Positions 50,370 through 60,166 of a stretch of 64,000 bases of DNA are shown in pieces. The first letter of the stretch is position 1; every line of letters starts with the position of its first letter. The stretch comes from Sedimentibacter sp. SX930 (GTDB lineage Bacteria > Bacillota > Bacilli > Lactobacillales > Aerococcaceae): positions 62,001-126,000 of the forward strand of contig MUZD01000001.1 of NCBI GenBank assembly GCA_002155105.1, written 5' to 3'. A program made the position numbers and the translations under genes. Under the pieces are notes generated by a model. The model saw nothing but the letters and a program-made list of their open reading frames with translations, searched no databases and had not been told where the DNA came from.

Positions 50370-51917
50370 TCAGCGCAATACCGCTGGTAAAGCTTCGATA
50401 AGATCAGAAGCCATCAAGCTGTATTCGGATTTTTCCTGGGCGGTGATATCACCCGCCAAACCGTGGATGTAGACGCCCAGTTTGGCCGCCTCGGAAGGGG
50501 TCGAGCCTTGAGCCAACAAGCCGGCGATGATGCCGGTGAGGACATCGCCTGAACCGCCAGTCGCCATGCCGTTGTTGCCGGTAGCGTTGATGAAACGTTC
50601 ATCCTGGTGGGCTACGACAGTCCGGGCATCCTTCATGACAAAAGTCAGATCCGAATCAGCCGTGCAAAAATCTGCAGTCCCCAGAAGATCCGCTTTTATA
50701 TCCGCCAGATCCTTATCCAAAAGACGCGCCAGTTCCTTCAAATGTGGGGTAAGGATGCTTCCCTCCGGAACGGTCTGCGCTACTGCGCTGATGCGGGCAC
50801 GGGAATCGTTCCCCGCCAACGCCGCTTCGTTGAAACGATCGGAAAGGATATTCAAGGCATCCGCATCGAGGATCAGAGGGATCTGGCTGTTTTTGAGAAC
50901 CAGATCGACCACTGTCCGGGCGGCATCGGACTTCCCGATTCCTGGCCCGACAACAATCGCATCGGCGCAGGAAACCGCCGTGATGATTTTCAGGCGCTCA
51001 CTCTCCTTATCCAACCCGTCCGGCTGGTAAGTCGTCAGGATGGCTTCAGGCAGTTGCATCTGAAGGATGGCGCGGTTTTCATCCGGAGTGACAATCTGGA
51101 CCAGCCCGGCGCCCGTACGATAGGCGGCTTTTGCCGAAAGGAAGGCAGCCCCGCTCATGTTTGCGGATCCGGCGATGATCACGACCCGGCCGTAAGTGCC
51201 TTTGTTCGAATAGGCCGCGCGTCTCGGAAGCGAAAAAAGATCGCTCTCTTCATAGAACAGCACATTCGAAGAAATGGCGTCCATGGCGCTCGGCGGGAAA
51301 CCGATGTCGCTGACGATCAATTTTCCGGTGTGCAAAGAACCGGGGTAAAGCAGCTGGCCGATTTTTTCGATCCCGAAAGTGATGGTCACATCCGCCCGGA
51401 CAGCGGTCCCCAGCACTTGTCCATTGTCGGCCGAGATGCCGGATGGGATGTCGACGGCAAAGACGTATCCGTGGAACTCGTTCATGAGTTGGATCGTCTC
51501 CGCGTATTTCCCTTCTGCGGGCCTGTCCAATCCGATGCCGAAAATAGCATCGACCAAGACGGTGTAGCCTTTGAAATTGATTTCGCTGACGTCATCCCAG
51601 ATGACCATTTCCAAGTTTTCGATGATGTCTAGTTGTTTTTTGGACTCAGCGGACAATTTTTCGCGTTCGCCGATCAGGAATACATCCACTTGGAAGCCGT
51701 GGTTCAACAAAATGCGGGCTGCCGCCATTCCGTCGCCGCCGTTGTTGCCTGAACCGCAGATCACGAGGATGATGTCCTCTCTTGAGATGCGTTCTTCCAT
51801 GGCTGTGACGACCTGATTCGCTGCATTTTCCATCAGCACCATGGCTGGGATGCCGATCTCATCGATCGTAAAGGCGTCGATTTTTTTCATCTGTTGGCTG
51901 TTGACAAGTTTTTTCAT
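50370..51917 (-). CDS. nnr: Bifunctional NAD(P)HX epimerase / ADP-dependent dehydratase
   Basis: 515 residues. The N-terminal epimerase domain contains GSGNNGGDGMAAARIL (about 56-71). The C-terminal ribokinase-fold dehydratase domain contains NNGMATGGSGDVLTGIIAGLL (about 445-465) and the AYRTGAGLV and GPGIGKSDAA segments. The enzyme repairs damaged hydrated NADH and NADPH in the cytoplasm. The ATG at 51917 follows AGGAGG; an upstream in-frame extension is rejected. Confidence 0.93.
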   Translation of the reverse strand: MKKLVNSQQMKKIDAFTIDEIGIPAMVLMENAANQVVTAMEERISREDIILVICGSGNNGGDGMAAARILLNHGFQVDVFLIGEREKLSAESKKQLDIIENLEMVIWDDVSEINFKGYTVLVDAIFGIGLDRPAEGKYAETIQLMNEFHGYVFAVDIPSGISADNGQVLGTAVRADVTITFGIEKIGQLLYPGSLHTGKLIVSDIGFPPSAMDAISSNVLFYEESDLFSLPRRAAYSNKGTYGRVVIIAGSANMSGAAFLSAKAAYRTGAGLVQIVTPDENRAILQMQLPEAILTTYQPDGLDKESERLKIITAVSCADAIVVGPGIGKSDAARTVVDLVLKNSQIPLILDADALNILSDRFNEAALAGNDSRARISAVAQTVPEGSILTPHLKELARLLDKDLADIKADLLGTADFCTADSDLTFVMKDARTVVAHQDERFINATGNNGMATGGSGDVLTGIIAGLLAQGSTPSEAAKLGVYIHGLAGDITAQEKSEYSLMASDLIEALPAVLR

Positions 51918-52162
51918 TGAATATTCCTCCTGATGGTTGGTGGATGTCATTCCATTTTCACAATTGATATTATACCATTCTTGGTGCGTGAAAGAATACG
52001 GGGAGCCTGATATAGCTTTATCCAAGGCGGAATCTAATGATTGCCTTAACAAGCCGTGACTATTCTGCACAACAATTTTCTGAAAACTTAGGGAAAACAG
52101 TCATTCACTTTTTATAAGTAATGTGATAATCTTATCAAGGAACTCGAATAAGGGAGGAATGT

Positions 52163-53086
52163 ATGATGATCGAGCTGATTGCAACAGCCGAGTCAGTAGC
52201 GCAAGCCAAGGAATTGGTGGATTGCGGTGTAAATATACTATATATAGGAGAGGATGAGTACGGCCTTCGTTTGCCGTATTCCTTCACCAGAGAGGAACAG
52301 CGTGAGGTCATTGCCTATGCGCACGCGAAAGGCGCGCAAGTCAGTGCCGCGGTGAACGCGATCTTCCATAACGATCGGATCAATCAAGTGGCCGAATATC
52401 TGGCTTTCCTACGTGAAGCGGAAGTCGACAGCATCACGTTGGGCGACCCTGGCGTAGTGCAGGTCATGCGGGAACAGGATTTGTTCATCCCTTACCGTTA
52501 TGACGCACAAGTCATGGTGACTTCAAGCGGACAGATAAATTTCTGGGCGAAAAGGGGAGCGGTCGGTTCCGTGCTGGCCCGTGAAGTGCCTTTCGAGGAA
52601 ATGAAGAAGTTGATTCCGGGCGCTTTGGTGCCGGTCGAAGTGTTGGTGTACGGTGCCACTTGCATCCATCAATCGAAACGCAACCTGCTTGAAAATTATT
52701 TCAATTTCATCGAGAAAGAGGAAGCTGTGAACAAAGAGCGCGGGTTGTTCATTTCCGAGCCTAAAAAAGTGGATTCCCATTATTCCATCTATCAGGACCG
52801 CAACGGAACGCACATCTTCGCCAACAATGACCTTGATCTGATGCCTCATCTGGGCGAACTGACTGCTATTGGCGTATCGCAATGGATGCTGGATGGATTG
52901 TTCACCCCAGGCGAGAATTTTGTCGCAATCGCGAAACTGTTCGTGGAGGCGCGTGAAGCCCTTGCGGAAGGAAAATGGACGGAGGAATTGGCTGAACGTT
53001 TGGATGCCGAATTGCACGCTTTGCATCCCGCCAACCGTGAGCTGGATTCCGGATTCTATTCCAAGGATCCGAACGAAGTCGTCTGA
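52163..53086 (+). CDS. U32-family protein, TrhP1 (YrrN)-like
   Basis: 307 residues. Peptidase-U32 fold beginning MIELIATAESVAQAKELVDCGVNILYIGEDEYGLR (in parts). It pairs with a longer U32 protein encoded downstream, as do B. subtilis YrrN and YrrO (TrhP1/TrhP2), which help hydroxylate uridine 34 of tRNAs. It lacks the C-terminal four-cysteine set of the longer partner; only a few scattered cysteines are seen. AGGGAGG precedes two adjacent ATG codons, 52163 and 52166. A proteolytic role, as the old family name implies, is unlikely. Confidence 0.85.
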   Translation: MMIELIATAESVAQAKELVDCGVNILYIGEDEYGLRLPYSFTREEQREVIAYAHAKGAQVSAAVNAIFHNDRINQVAEYLAFLREAEVDSITLGDPGVVQVMREQDLFIPYRYDAQVMVTSSGQINFWAKRGAVGSVLAREVPFEEMKKLIPGALVPVEVLVYGATCIHQSKRNLLENYFNFIEKEEAVNKERGLFISEPKKVDSHYSIYQDRNGTHIFANNDLDLMPHLGELTAIGVSQWMLDGLFTPGENFVAIAKLFVEAREALAEGKWTEELAERLDAELHALHPANRELDSGFYSKDPNEVV

Positions 53087-53122
53087 TACTTTGATACTGA
53101 AAGAAAGAGAGTGTATACACAC

Positions 53123-54361
53123 ATGCGAACAATAACAAAGAAGCCCGAGGTCTTGGCCCCGGGCGGAACATTGGAAAAATTGAAGACAGCCATCCACTAC
53201 GGAGCTGATGCCGTCTATATCGGCGGAGAAGCGTACGGCTTGCGCAGCCGCGCAGGCAACTTCGACTATGAGGAAATGGCGGAAGCAGTCGCTTTTGCGC
53301 ATAGCCACGGTTCGAAGATCTATGTCGCCGCGAATATGGTCACCCATGAAGGCAACGAGGAAGGCGCAGGTGAATTCTTCCGCACTATCCGTGATATCGG
53401 TATCGATGCGGTCCTGATTTCGGATCCCGCGTTGATGGAAATTGCCGTGACCGATGCACCCGGCTTGCCGATCCATTTGTCGACCCAGGCTTCCGCGACA
53501 AACTACCAGACGCTCAATTTTTGGGCGAGCGAAGGGTTGGAACGCGTTGTTTTGGCCCGTGAAGTATCAATGGCAGAAATCCAGGAAATGAATGAGAAGA
53601 CCGATGTCGAAATTGAAGCCTTCGTCCACGGGGCGATGTGCATCTCCTATTCGGGCCGTTGTGTCCTGTCCAACCACATGTCGAACCGTGATGCCAACCG
53701 CGGAGGCTGCGCGCAGTCTTGCCGTTGGAAATATGGCTTGTTCGATATGCCGTTGTTGGGACAACAGAACCCTGTAGGTGCCGGCGAAGAAGGCATCGAA
53801 GAGAAATTCTCCATGAGTGCAGTCGACTTGTCGATGCTGGAGCACCTGCCCGACCTGATCGAGAGCGGCGTCGACAGCCTGAAAATCGAAGGGCGCATGA
53901 AATCGATCCACTACGTGTCGACTGTAGTCAATGTCTATCGCAAAGCCGTGGATGCTTATTGCGCCGATCCCGATCATTATGAACTGAAGCAGGAATGGGT
54001 GGATGAGTTGTGGAAAGTCGCGCAGCGCGAATTGGCTACCGGTTTCTTCTACAAGGATCCGACCGAGGATGAACAACTCTTCGGCCAACGCCGCAAAATT
54101 CCGCGCTATGGCTTCGTCGGCCAAGTGATGGCCTACGATCCGGAAACGCAGATGGCTACGATCCAGCAACGGAACAATTTCGGTGTCGGAGACGAAATCG
54201 AATTCTACGGGCCGGGATTGCGCCACAACATACTGACTGTGGAAGCTATCTGGAACGAACACGATGAAGCGATCGACCGTGCGCCTAACGCCATGATGAC
54301 CGTGAAGATGAAAGTTCCTTTCGTCGTTGAACGTTTCGATATGATCCGCAAAAAGAAATAA
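53123..54361 (+). CDS. U32-family protein, TrhP2 (YrrO)-like, Fe-S tRNA hydroxylation
   Basis: About 412 residues. N-terminal PEVLAPGGTLEKLKTAIHYGADAVYIGG (in parts) is the U32 signature. GAMCISYSGRCVLSN and NRGGCAQSCRWKY supply four cysteines for an iron-sulfur cluster, as in RlhA/TrhP/UbiU proteins. KIEGRMKSIHYVSTVVNVYRKA and a C-terminal beta-barrel domain follow. Inferred role: prephenate-dependent 5-hydroxylation of U34 in tRNA, together with the preceding gene 36 bases upstream. The ATG at 53123 is preferred; a GTG four codons earlier is possible. Confidence 0.87.
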   Translation: MRTITKKPEVLAPGGTLEKLKTAIHYGADAVYIGGEAYGLRSRAGNFDYEEMAEAVAFAHSHGSKIYVAANMVTHEGNEEGAGEFFRTIRDIGIDAVLISDPALMEIAVTDAPGLPIHLSTQASATNYQTLNFWASEGLERVVLAREVSMAEIQEMNEKTDVEIEAFVHGAMCISYSGRCVLSNHMSNRDANRGGCAQSCRWKYGLFDMPLLGQQNPVGAGEEGIEEKFSMSAVDLSMLEHLPDLIESGVDSLKIEGRMKSIHYVSTVVNVYRKAVDAYCADPDHYELKQEWVDELWKVAQRELATGFFYKDPTEDEQLFGQRRKIPRYGFVGQVMAYDPETQMATIQQRNNFGVGDEIEFYGPGLRHNILTVEAIWNEHDEAIDRAPNAMMTVKMKVPFVVERFDMIRKKK

Positions 54362-54380
54362 AAAAGCGAAGACTTCAAAT

Positions 54381-54409
54381 TTGCTTTCTGCTGACCTGTC
54401 GTTTATAGT
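54381..54409 (+). promoter_or_regulatory. Promoter of riboswitch/P-type ATPase unit
   Basis: TTGCTT (54381-54386), 17 bases, TATAGT (54404-54409). Transcription would start about 12 bases before the aptamer. Confidence 0.65.
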
Positions 54410-54427
54410 AAAAAAGAATTAAATAGA

Positions 54428-54574
54428 AGTTTTCCGTAGGGGAGTAACTAGCAGCCGAGCTGCGGCAATGCCAACAATAAGTAGATCCGAGAGGACCTTC
54501 TGGCATTGCCTTAAATAGTGAGACTTACGCCTACCGTTTCTTGAGAGAAACGGTAGCGCGTAAGTCTCTTTTTT
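54428..54574 (+). ncRNA. Probable yybP-ykoY (manganese) riboswitch with terminator
   Basis: The conserved segment GGGGAGTAACTAGC (54439-54452) matches the signature of the yybP-ykoY aptamer. A 10-bp stem GGCAATGCCA/TGGCATTGCC (54474-54483 with 54501-54510) and a GACCTTC segment follow. The expression platform is a long two-part hairpin (54520-54530 with 54558-54568, inner stem ACCGTTTC/GAAACGGT) ending in six T. The downstream P-type ATPase matches known members. Mn2+ binding would favour readthrough. Confidence 0.72.
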
Positions 54575-54699
54575 ATTTCTCAATTGCGGGAAAAAATGGG
54601 GTGAAAGCGGCAGAAACGTGATGCAAGGATAGGGAAAACGATACAACGGTGAACCATGAAAATAGATGAGAACAGATGACTAAAACAGGGGGATAACGA

Positions 54700-57423
54700 A
54701 TGGAAAACGAAAGAATAGGCACAAAAACGCTGGAAGCAAAACGGAATGCGGGTCATCCGCACAAGAACAAGCCGGGGGGAACTTTCTTGGAGGCATACCA
54801 GAAAAGCTTGGAGACGATTTTTGCGGAAACTGGCAGCACTAGGGAAGGGCTCGATGAGCAGTTCGTCGAAACCAGACAGGCAGAACGTGGATTCAACGAA
54901 TTAGCGACGAAGGAACGTGATTCGGTTCTGAAGTTGTTTGTTGAGACGTTCAAGGATGCGATGGTACTAGTGTTGCTGGCTGTCGCCGCAATTCAGATGG
55001 CCATGGGGCATGCAGCGGAATCCTTGATTATCTTTGCTGTGCTGATGATCAATGCGGTCGTCAGCATCATCCAGACGCGCAAAGCTGAAGGTTCGCTGGA
55101 TGCCTTGAAGAGCCTGTCCGCTCCGATGGCTAAGGTAAAAAGGGCTGGCGCTCGGCTGACCATTCCGGCAAGAGAATTGGTTGTCGGCGATATCGTCAGC
55201 TTGGATGCCGGCGATTATGTCCCTGCGGATGGCCGCTTGGTTGAAGCTGGTTCGCTGAAGGTGGAAGAAGGGATGCTGACCGGGGAGTCCATTCCTGCGG
55301 ACAAAGAGGTGAAGGATATCAACGGCGCCGTCCCGATAGGGGATCGCTCCAATATGGTGCACAGTGGGACGCTGACGGTGTATGGCCGCGGCGAGTTCCT
55401 CGTAACGGGTATTGCCAATGATACGGAAATCGGTAAAGTGGCAAACCTGTTGGAAAATGCGCTGGCAAAGCAAACGCCGCTGCAAAGGAATCTGGAGCAT
55501 TTCAGCAAAAAATTGGGCGTAGGAATTCTGGTGCTTTCCGGCCTCATTTTCGGTATCCAGTTCATACGCATGTTGGGGGAAGGCACAACTGATATGGGAG
55601 CTGGCATGTTGAGCGCATTCATGTTCGCTGTAGCCGTGGCTGTAGCCGCCATCCCGGAAGCCCTGCAGTCGATTGTGACAATCGTCCTTTCGATAGGGAC
55701 GAAAAAGATGGCCAAGCAAAACGCGATCATCCGCAAGTTGCCTGCAGTGGAAACATTGGGATCGACCAGCATCATCGCCACCGACAAGACCGGAACTTTG
55801 ACGCAGAATAAGATGACGATCGTTGATCACTATTTGGCGAATGGGCAATCAGGCACCTTCAACAATCAGCCGCGGACGTGGTCATTTGATGAACAGAGAT
55901 TGATGCAGATCGCTGTCTTGGCCAACGATGCCAGCATCAACATGGAAGGGCAGGAATTGGGGGATCCCACGGAAATTGCCATGGTCGCCTTCAGCAACAA
56001 AATGAACCAACCGTTTGGCGAGCTGCGGGCAGCCTATCCCCGCGAAGCTGAACTGCCATTCGATTCGGAACGGAAGCTGATGTCAACGGTTCATACGATC
56101 GACGGCGAACGCTTGCTCCTGACTAAGGGCGGGCCCGATGTCGTGTTTGGGCGCAGCACCAAAATATTGATCAACGGTGAGGTGTTGCCGTTGACGAAGG
56201 AGCTGCTGGGGGAAATCAAGGAACAGAACGAATATTTCTCAAGCCGCGCCCTGCGTGTGTTGGCTTTCGCCTACGGGCCGCTGGAGGAAAAAGAGGCGCT
56301 CGATTTCAACGTGGAGCACGATCTCATCCTGGTCGGACTTATGGCGATGATCGATCCGCCACGCGAAGCGGTATACGCCGCGGTTGAGGAAGCAAAGAAG
56401 GCCGGCATCAAGACCGTGATGATCACCGGCGACCACAAAACAACGGCGCGCGCAATTGCCCGCGACATCGGCATTGCGGATGAGGAGGACCTCGCTTTGA
56501 CTGGCCAGGAACTAGACAACCTCAGCGATCGGGAATTGGATGGCATCCTGGAGCGGGTATCCGTCTATGCCCGGGTATCCCCCGAGAACAAGATCCGGAT
56601 TGTCCGCGCATGGCAGAACAAAGGCCATGTCACCGCAATGACGGGCGATGGGGTGAATGATGCGCCGGCTTTGAAGCAGGCGGATATCGGCATCGCCATG
56701 GGTAGCGGAACTGATGTAGCGAAAGAGGCGGCAGCGATGGTGCTGACCGACGACAACTTCGTTTCCATCGTCAGCGCGGTCGGAGTAGGACGGAACGTCT
56801 ATGACAATATCAAGAAAGCCATCGCTTATCTCTTCTCAGGTAATCTGGGGGCAATCATTGCAATCGTCGCAGCGCTCCTGATGGACTGGGTGAATCCGTT
56901 CACAGCCCTGCAACTGCTGTTCATCAACTTGGTCAATGATTCCATTCCGGCAATTGCTTTGGGGATGGAGAAGGGCGAGCCTGACGTGATGGACCGCAAA
57001 CCAAGGGATCCAAACGAGGGCATTTTCTCCGGAGATACGCTCGTTTCTGTCATCTACCGAGGGGTGCTGATCGGGGCAGCCGTCATCCTTTCTCAATACA
57101 TCGGACGGGGCTACTCGGCTGAGATGAGCGTAGCCATGGCTTTCTCTACCTTGATCATTGCGCGCACTTTGCAGACATTCCCGGCCCGTTCGAATTCCCA
57201 GACGGCCATCGGAGCAGGCTTCTTTGCGAACAAATATGTCCTCTATGCCGTAGCGTTCTGCAGCACACTCTACGCAGCGACTTTGTTGCCGGCGGTGCGC
57301 GGCATCTTCTCGATACCGGCTGAATTCGGTTTGGTGCATTTCGGGATGGCGGCAGGACTTGCCTTGACCGCTGTCGCGTTGATGGAAGCGACGAAGCTGA
57401 TCATCAAACGAGTCAGGAACTGA
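54700..57423 (+). CDS. P-type cation-transporting ATPase (Ca2+/Mn2+ type)
   Basis: 907 residues. The phosphorylation site is DKTGTLT (about residue 361), the actuator TGES (about 193), and the hinge GDGVNDAPALKQADIGIAMG (about 648-667). Helices flanking PEAL (AAIPEALQS) and NLVNDSIPAIALGME fit SERCA/PMR1-like P2A ATPases, similar in layout to Lactococcus YoaB. The first 30 residues are a polar extension. A Mn-type riboswitch upstream points to manganese export when the ion is abundant (inference). A GGGGG-rich segment precedes the ATG. Confidence 0.88.
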   Translation: MENERIGTKTLEAKRNAGHPHKNKPGGTFLEAYQKSLETIFAETGSTREGLDEQFVETRQAERGFNELATKERDSVLKLFVETFKDAMVLVLLAVAAIQMAMGHAAESLIIFAVLMINAVVSIIQTRKAEGSLDALKSLSAPMAKVKRAGARLTIPARELVVGDIVSLDAGDYVPADGRLVEAGSLKVEEGMLTGESIPADKEVKDINGAVPIGDRSNMVHSGTLTVYGRGEFLVTGIANDTEIGKVANLLENALAKQTPLQRNLEHFSKKLGVGILVLSGLIFGIQFIRMLGEGTTDMGAGMLSAFMFAVAVAVAAIPEALQSIVTIVLSIGTKKMAKQNAIIRKLPAVETLGSTSIIATDKTGTLTQNKMTIVDHYLANGQSGTFNNQPRTWSFDEQRLMQIAVLANDASINMEGQELGDPTEIAMVAFSNKMNQPFGELRAAYPREAELPFDSERKLMSTVHTIDGERLLLTKGGPDVVFGRSTKILINGEVLPLTKELLGEIKEQNEYFSSRALRVLAFAYGPLEEKEALDFNVEHDLILVGLMAMIDPPREAVYAAVEEAKKAGIKTVMITGDHKTTARAIARDIGIADEEDLALTGQELDNLSDRELDGILERVSVYARVSPENKIRIVRAWQNKGHVTAMTGDGVNDAPALKQADIGIAMGSGTDVAKEAAAMVLTDDNFVSIVSAVGVGRNVYDNIKKAIAYLFSGNLGAIIAIVAALLMDWVNPFTALQLLFINLVNDSIPAIALGMEKGEPDVMDRKPRDPNEGIFSGDTLVSVIYRGVLIGAAVILSQYIGRGYSAEMSVAMAFSTLIIARTLQTFPARSNSQTAIGAGFFANKYVLYAVAFCSTLYAATLLPAVRGIFSIPAEFGLVHFGMAAGLALTAVALMEATKLIIKRVRN

Positions 57424-57441
57424 TTAATCTTGACACAGTAA

Positions 57442-57479
57442 AAAAACGGCCTGGGAACTTGGATTCCCGGGCCGTTTTT
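57442..57479. terminator. Bidirectional terminator
   Basis: An inverted repeat of about 15 pairs with one bulge (57442-57456 with 57464-57479), A-rich and T-rich flanks, between convergent genes. Confidence 0.82.
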
Positions 57480-57494
57480 GCGATTAAGATATCA

Positions 57495-58685
57495 TCAAGA
57501 AAAGAGTCGTTCTTTCGGCTGAGCAGGTACTTTGAACAGCAAGGCGATCACTGCAGCGATGACCGTAAAGACGAAAAGGAGCAGATAAAGGTAATTCAGC
57601 CCGATCTGATCGATGATGGGGCCGGCCATCATCTGGAAGAAGATGGTGCCGATGTTCCTGGAAAGCATGGCGACGACTGCCGTTCCCGTAGCAATCAGTT
57701 TCCGGTTCAACAAGGTGGAGACCATCTTGAGGTTCAGCATGATAAAGGTGCCGGAAGCGAAAAACTTGGTCAGGACGGTCGCAATGGAAAGCACCAGAAA
57801 GTCGCTCGAAAGGAAATTGATCAGATACTCTGTCCCCGACAAGAATAGAATGGCCAGAAGCAGCTGCTTGTTCGTGAAATGGTCCATGAAGCGGTGCGAC
57901 AAAGCCATCGCGATGACTTCCGCAAACAGGGCCACTGTCAGGGTCGTGCTGACAAGTGCGACTGGAGCGCCCGTATCGGTCAAAAGCAACGGCAGATAAC
58001 TGGTGTTGACCGTGTTCGTGCCGAAAATGATGAACGCCAAAAGCAGATAAGTGATGAACAGTTTGTTCTGGAAGATGTTCTTGAGTGTATTGCCTCCAGA
58101 AGGTTCCTCCTGCTTCTCGGCTGCATGCTCTGGAGAGGCAGCCGTTTGCTCCGGTTTAGGTAAGAGATAAAGGAACACGATGCTTGCAAAATAACAGGCG
58201 AGATAGAGCACAAAAATCGATTTCGGCGATACAAAATCGTAGATGATCCCTGAAATCTGTTGTCCAGCCGCATAGCCGATTGTTCCCCAAAGGCGAATTT
58301 GGCCGAATCTGTAAGGGCTGTTGGTCGCAAGCACATCGAACAGAGGCGCGAGCCCCAAGGTGATGGCGTTCGCCAAACCATAAACGAGTCCGAAGAGCCA
58401 GTTGCCTGTGAAGAAAAAAAGCCCACTGCTGATGACAGCTGAAATCAACACATAGATGGTGACCGTTTTGCGGGTTCCCCATTTTTCGTTTGAATACCCG
58501 ATAAGTCCTTGGATGATGAGTGCGATTATGTTAGAAAGGATAAGGATGAATGAAATTTCCGACCCGCTTTTCCCCAGGTCACGCATGTAGACGGTGATCA
58601 ATGATGATAAAGCTGACATGGCCATAAAATAGAAGATGAACAATAACACGTATTGTTGATACAGACGCTCCTTAAAATACCCCAT
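57495..58685 (-). CDS. MFS transporter (MFS_1-like, PPP/LacY-related)
   Basis: 396 residues with about twelve helices. The N-terminal MGYFKERLYQQYVLLFIFYF, GYSNEKWGTRKTV in the loop 2-3 position and RLWGTIGYAAGQ around helix 5 resemble the nucleoside/phenylpropionate/sugar branch of the superfamily. The central loop is rich in Glu/Pro/Ala. The ATG at 58685 lies about ten bases after GGGGGA. The gene stands alone on the minus strand and the substrate is unknown. Confidence 0.8.
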   Translation of the reverse strand: MGYFKERLYQQYVLLFIFYFMAMSALSSLITVYMRDLGKSGSEISFILILSNIIALIIQGLIGYSNEKWGTRKTVTIYVLISAVISSGLFFFTGNWLFGLVYGLANAITLGLAPLFDVLATNSPYRFGQIRLWGTIGYAAGQQISGIIYDFVSPKSIFVLYLACYFASIVFLYLLPKPEQTAASPEHAAEKQEEPSGGNTLKNIFQNKLFITYLLLAFIIFGTNTVNTSYLPLLLTDTGAPVALVSTTLTVALFAEVIAMALSHRFMDHFTNKQLLLAILFLSGTEYLINFLSSDFLVLSIATVLTKFFASGTFIMLNLKMVSTLLNRKLIATGTAVVAMLSRNIGTIFFQMMAGPIIDQIGLNYLYLLLFVFTVIAAVIALLFKVPAQPKERLFS

Positions 58686-58899
58686 AAAAATGCATTCCCC
58701 CAATAAGTTCACTAGTATACAATATTCTAACACATGAAACGGTGATTAAGCTGTTTCTTTCTTAAATTGAAAAGTGCTTCGCAAATCTCGCACCATTCTT
58801 CCTCGAAATTGTAAAAAGCGTTCGAAAGCTGCCGCGCATCAGGCTGTGGATGCGTTATAATGATAGACAACTACAATGATGGAAAGGAGGGGCTTGCTG

Positions 58900-59907
58900 A
58901 TGTATCCAAGAACCCAAAAGAAGATCGCTGAGATGCTGAAAGATGCTGTTTTCCCAGGGGCGACGTATACCTTTATCGATAAGGAAAAAATGGAAACCCG
59001 GCTGATTGGATCGGCGGCGATCCTGCCCGAGCGGGAACTCTTACGGGAGGGCGTGCTCTATGATGTGGCGTCTTTGACGAAGGTGATCGTCACGACAACA
59101 CTGCTGCTCCAACTGTATGAAGAAGGGGAAATCAACTTTGAAGATCCGGTGCGAGCGTATCTGCCGGCATTCCAGTCTGGCTCGGTGACGATCCGCCATC
59201 TGCTGACGCACACGTCAGACCTGAAAGGCTACATCAAAAACCGCGATGCGCTTTCGGCCGAGGACCTTTCTGCCGCCTTGATTTCCCTTAAGCCTGGAGA
59301 AAACCTCGGGGGGGAAGTGGTCTATACCGACACCGGTTTGATCCTGGCAGGCTTCATCATCGAGAAGCTGACAGGGAAATCGGTTGAGGAAAACTTTGAG
59401 GAACGCATCAAGCAGCCGCTAGCCATGACGGAGAGCAGCTATCAGCCAATTGATCCGATGCGCTGCGTTCCGACGCAAAACCATCCGACCAGAGGGGTGA
59501 TCCGCGGTAGCGTGCACGATCCGAAAGCCTTGATCCTGGGCGGTCATTGCGGAAGCGCTGGCTTGTTTGCGCCGATGAATGATCTGATCCGGTTCTCCCA
59601 GATGCTGCTGCATTTCGGGGAATGGGAAGGCCAGCAGATTTTGCGGAAAGAGAGTGTTCAAGCCTTGCTGCGGGATTGGGGAAATGTCCACGGCCAACCG
59701 CGCTCCTTGGGATGGAACCTGTTTCAGGATGGAGAAGACTTTGTGTTGTGGCACACCGGTTACACCGGCACATTCATGATACTGGATCCGAACCGGAAAA
59801 AAGGATTTTTGCTGCTTTCGAACCGGGTCCATCTCGAAGACCGCAGGCCGGAATGGATAGCGGTCCGCGATGAGCTGATCGCCATCTATCTGAAGGAATC
59901 ACGTTAA
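58900..59907 (+). CDS. Beta-lactamase-family serine hydrolase (class C/esterase type)
   Basis: 335 residues. The nucleophile motif SLTK (about residue 58), a YTDTG segment taking the place of YxN (about 148), and HTGYTG (about 286) for the third motif fit the class C beta-lactamase/DD-peptidase/esterase superfamily. The aspartate variation in the second motif is common in esterase-like members. No signal peptide is visible, so it is probably cytoplasmic and not a resistance enzyme. GGAAAGGAGG lies nine bases before the ATG at 58900. The second copy of the repeated structured element begins 13 bases after the stop. Confidence 0.83.
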   Translation: MYPRTQKKIAEMLKDAVFPGATYTFIDKEKMETRLIGSAAILPERELLREGVLYDVASLTKVIVTTTLLLQLYEEGEINFEDPVRAYLPAFQSGSVTIRHLLTHTSDLKGYIKNRDALSAEDLSAALISLKPGENLGGEVVYTDTGLILAGFIIEKLTGKSVEENFEERIKQPLAMTESSYQPIDPMRCVPTQNHPTRGVIRGSVHDPKALILGGHCGSAGLFAPMNDLIRFSQMLLHFGEWEGQQILRKESVQALLRDWGNVHGQPRSLGWNLFQDGEDFVLWHTGYTGTFMILDPNRKKGFLLLSNRVHLEDRRPEWIAVRDELIAIYLKESR

Positions 59908-59920
59908 GGGAAAATAGAAT

Positions 59921-60106
59921 AAGAAAAGCGGAACGGGTTCGTTCAGCCCTGAAAGAAATTTAGGAAATCGTGCCGACTGAGCATCGTAGAGCGCAATAGG
60001 TACGATTTGTCTAATTTCCGAAGGGCTAACCCGTGAAGCTGGACAACTTTTTGGATGCATGAAACACTTTGCAAACTTGTGAAACACCTATGGTGATGCA
60101 CTTTTG
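59921..60106 (+). ncRNA. Repeated structured element, copy 2 (candidate ncRNA or miniature mobile element)
   Basis: It is identical over 78 bases (59921-59998) to copy 1 at 28346 and closely similar over the last about 90 bases. The middle is only 15 bases, compared with about 76 in copy 1. Outer pairing GGGT/ACCC and AGCCC/GGGCT is preserved. An inner GGAAAT/ATTTCC stem extended by CGTGCC/GGTACG closes the short middle. The 3' end has a CACC-TAT-GGTG hairpin. The copy directly follows a coding gene in the same direction. Confidence 0.7.
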
Positions 60107-60134
60107 AGTTAAAATATTGTATACAACGCTATCA

Positions 60135-60165
60135 AAAAAACGCCACTTTTTGGGTGGCGTTTTTT
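60135..60165 (+). terminator. Terminator downstream of copy 2
   Basis: A 12-bp stem (AAAAAACGCCAC with its complement, 60135-60146 and 60154-60165) ending in six T. Confidence 0.85.
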
Positions 60166-60166
60166 G

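Noticed and set aside
58900-59907. Antibiotic-inactivating beta-lactamase
   Set aside because: No signal peptide is visible and the second motif is YTDTG rather than YxN. An esterase or peptidase-like role is more likely.
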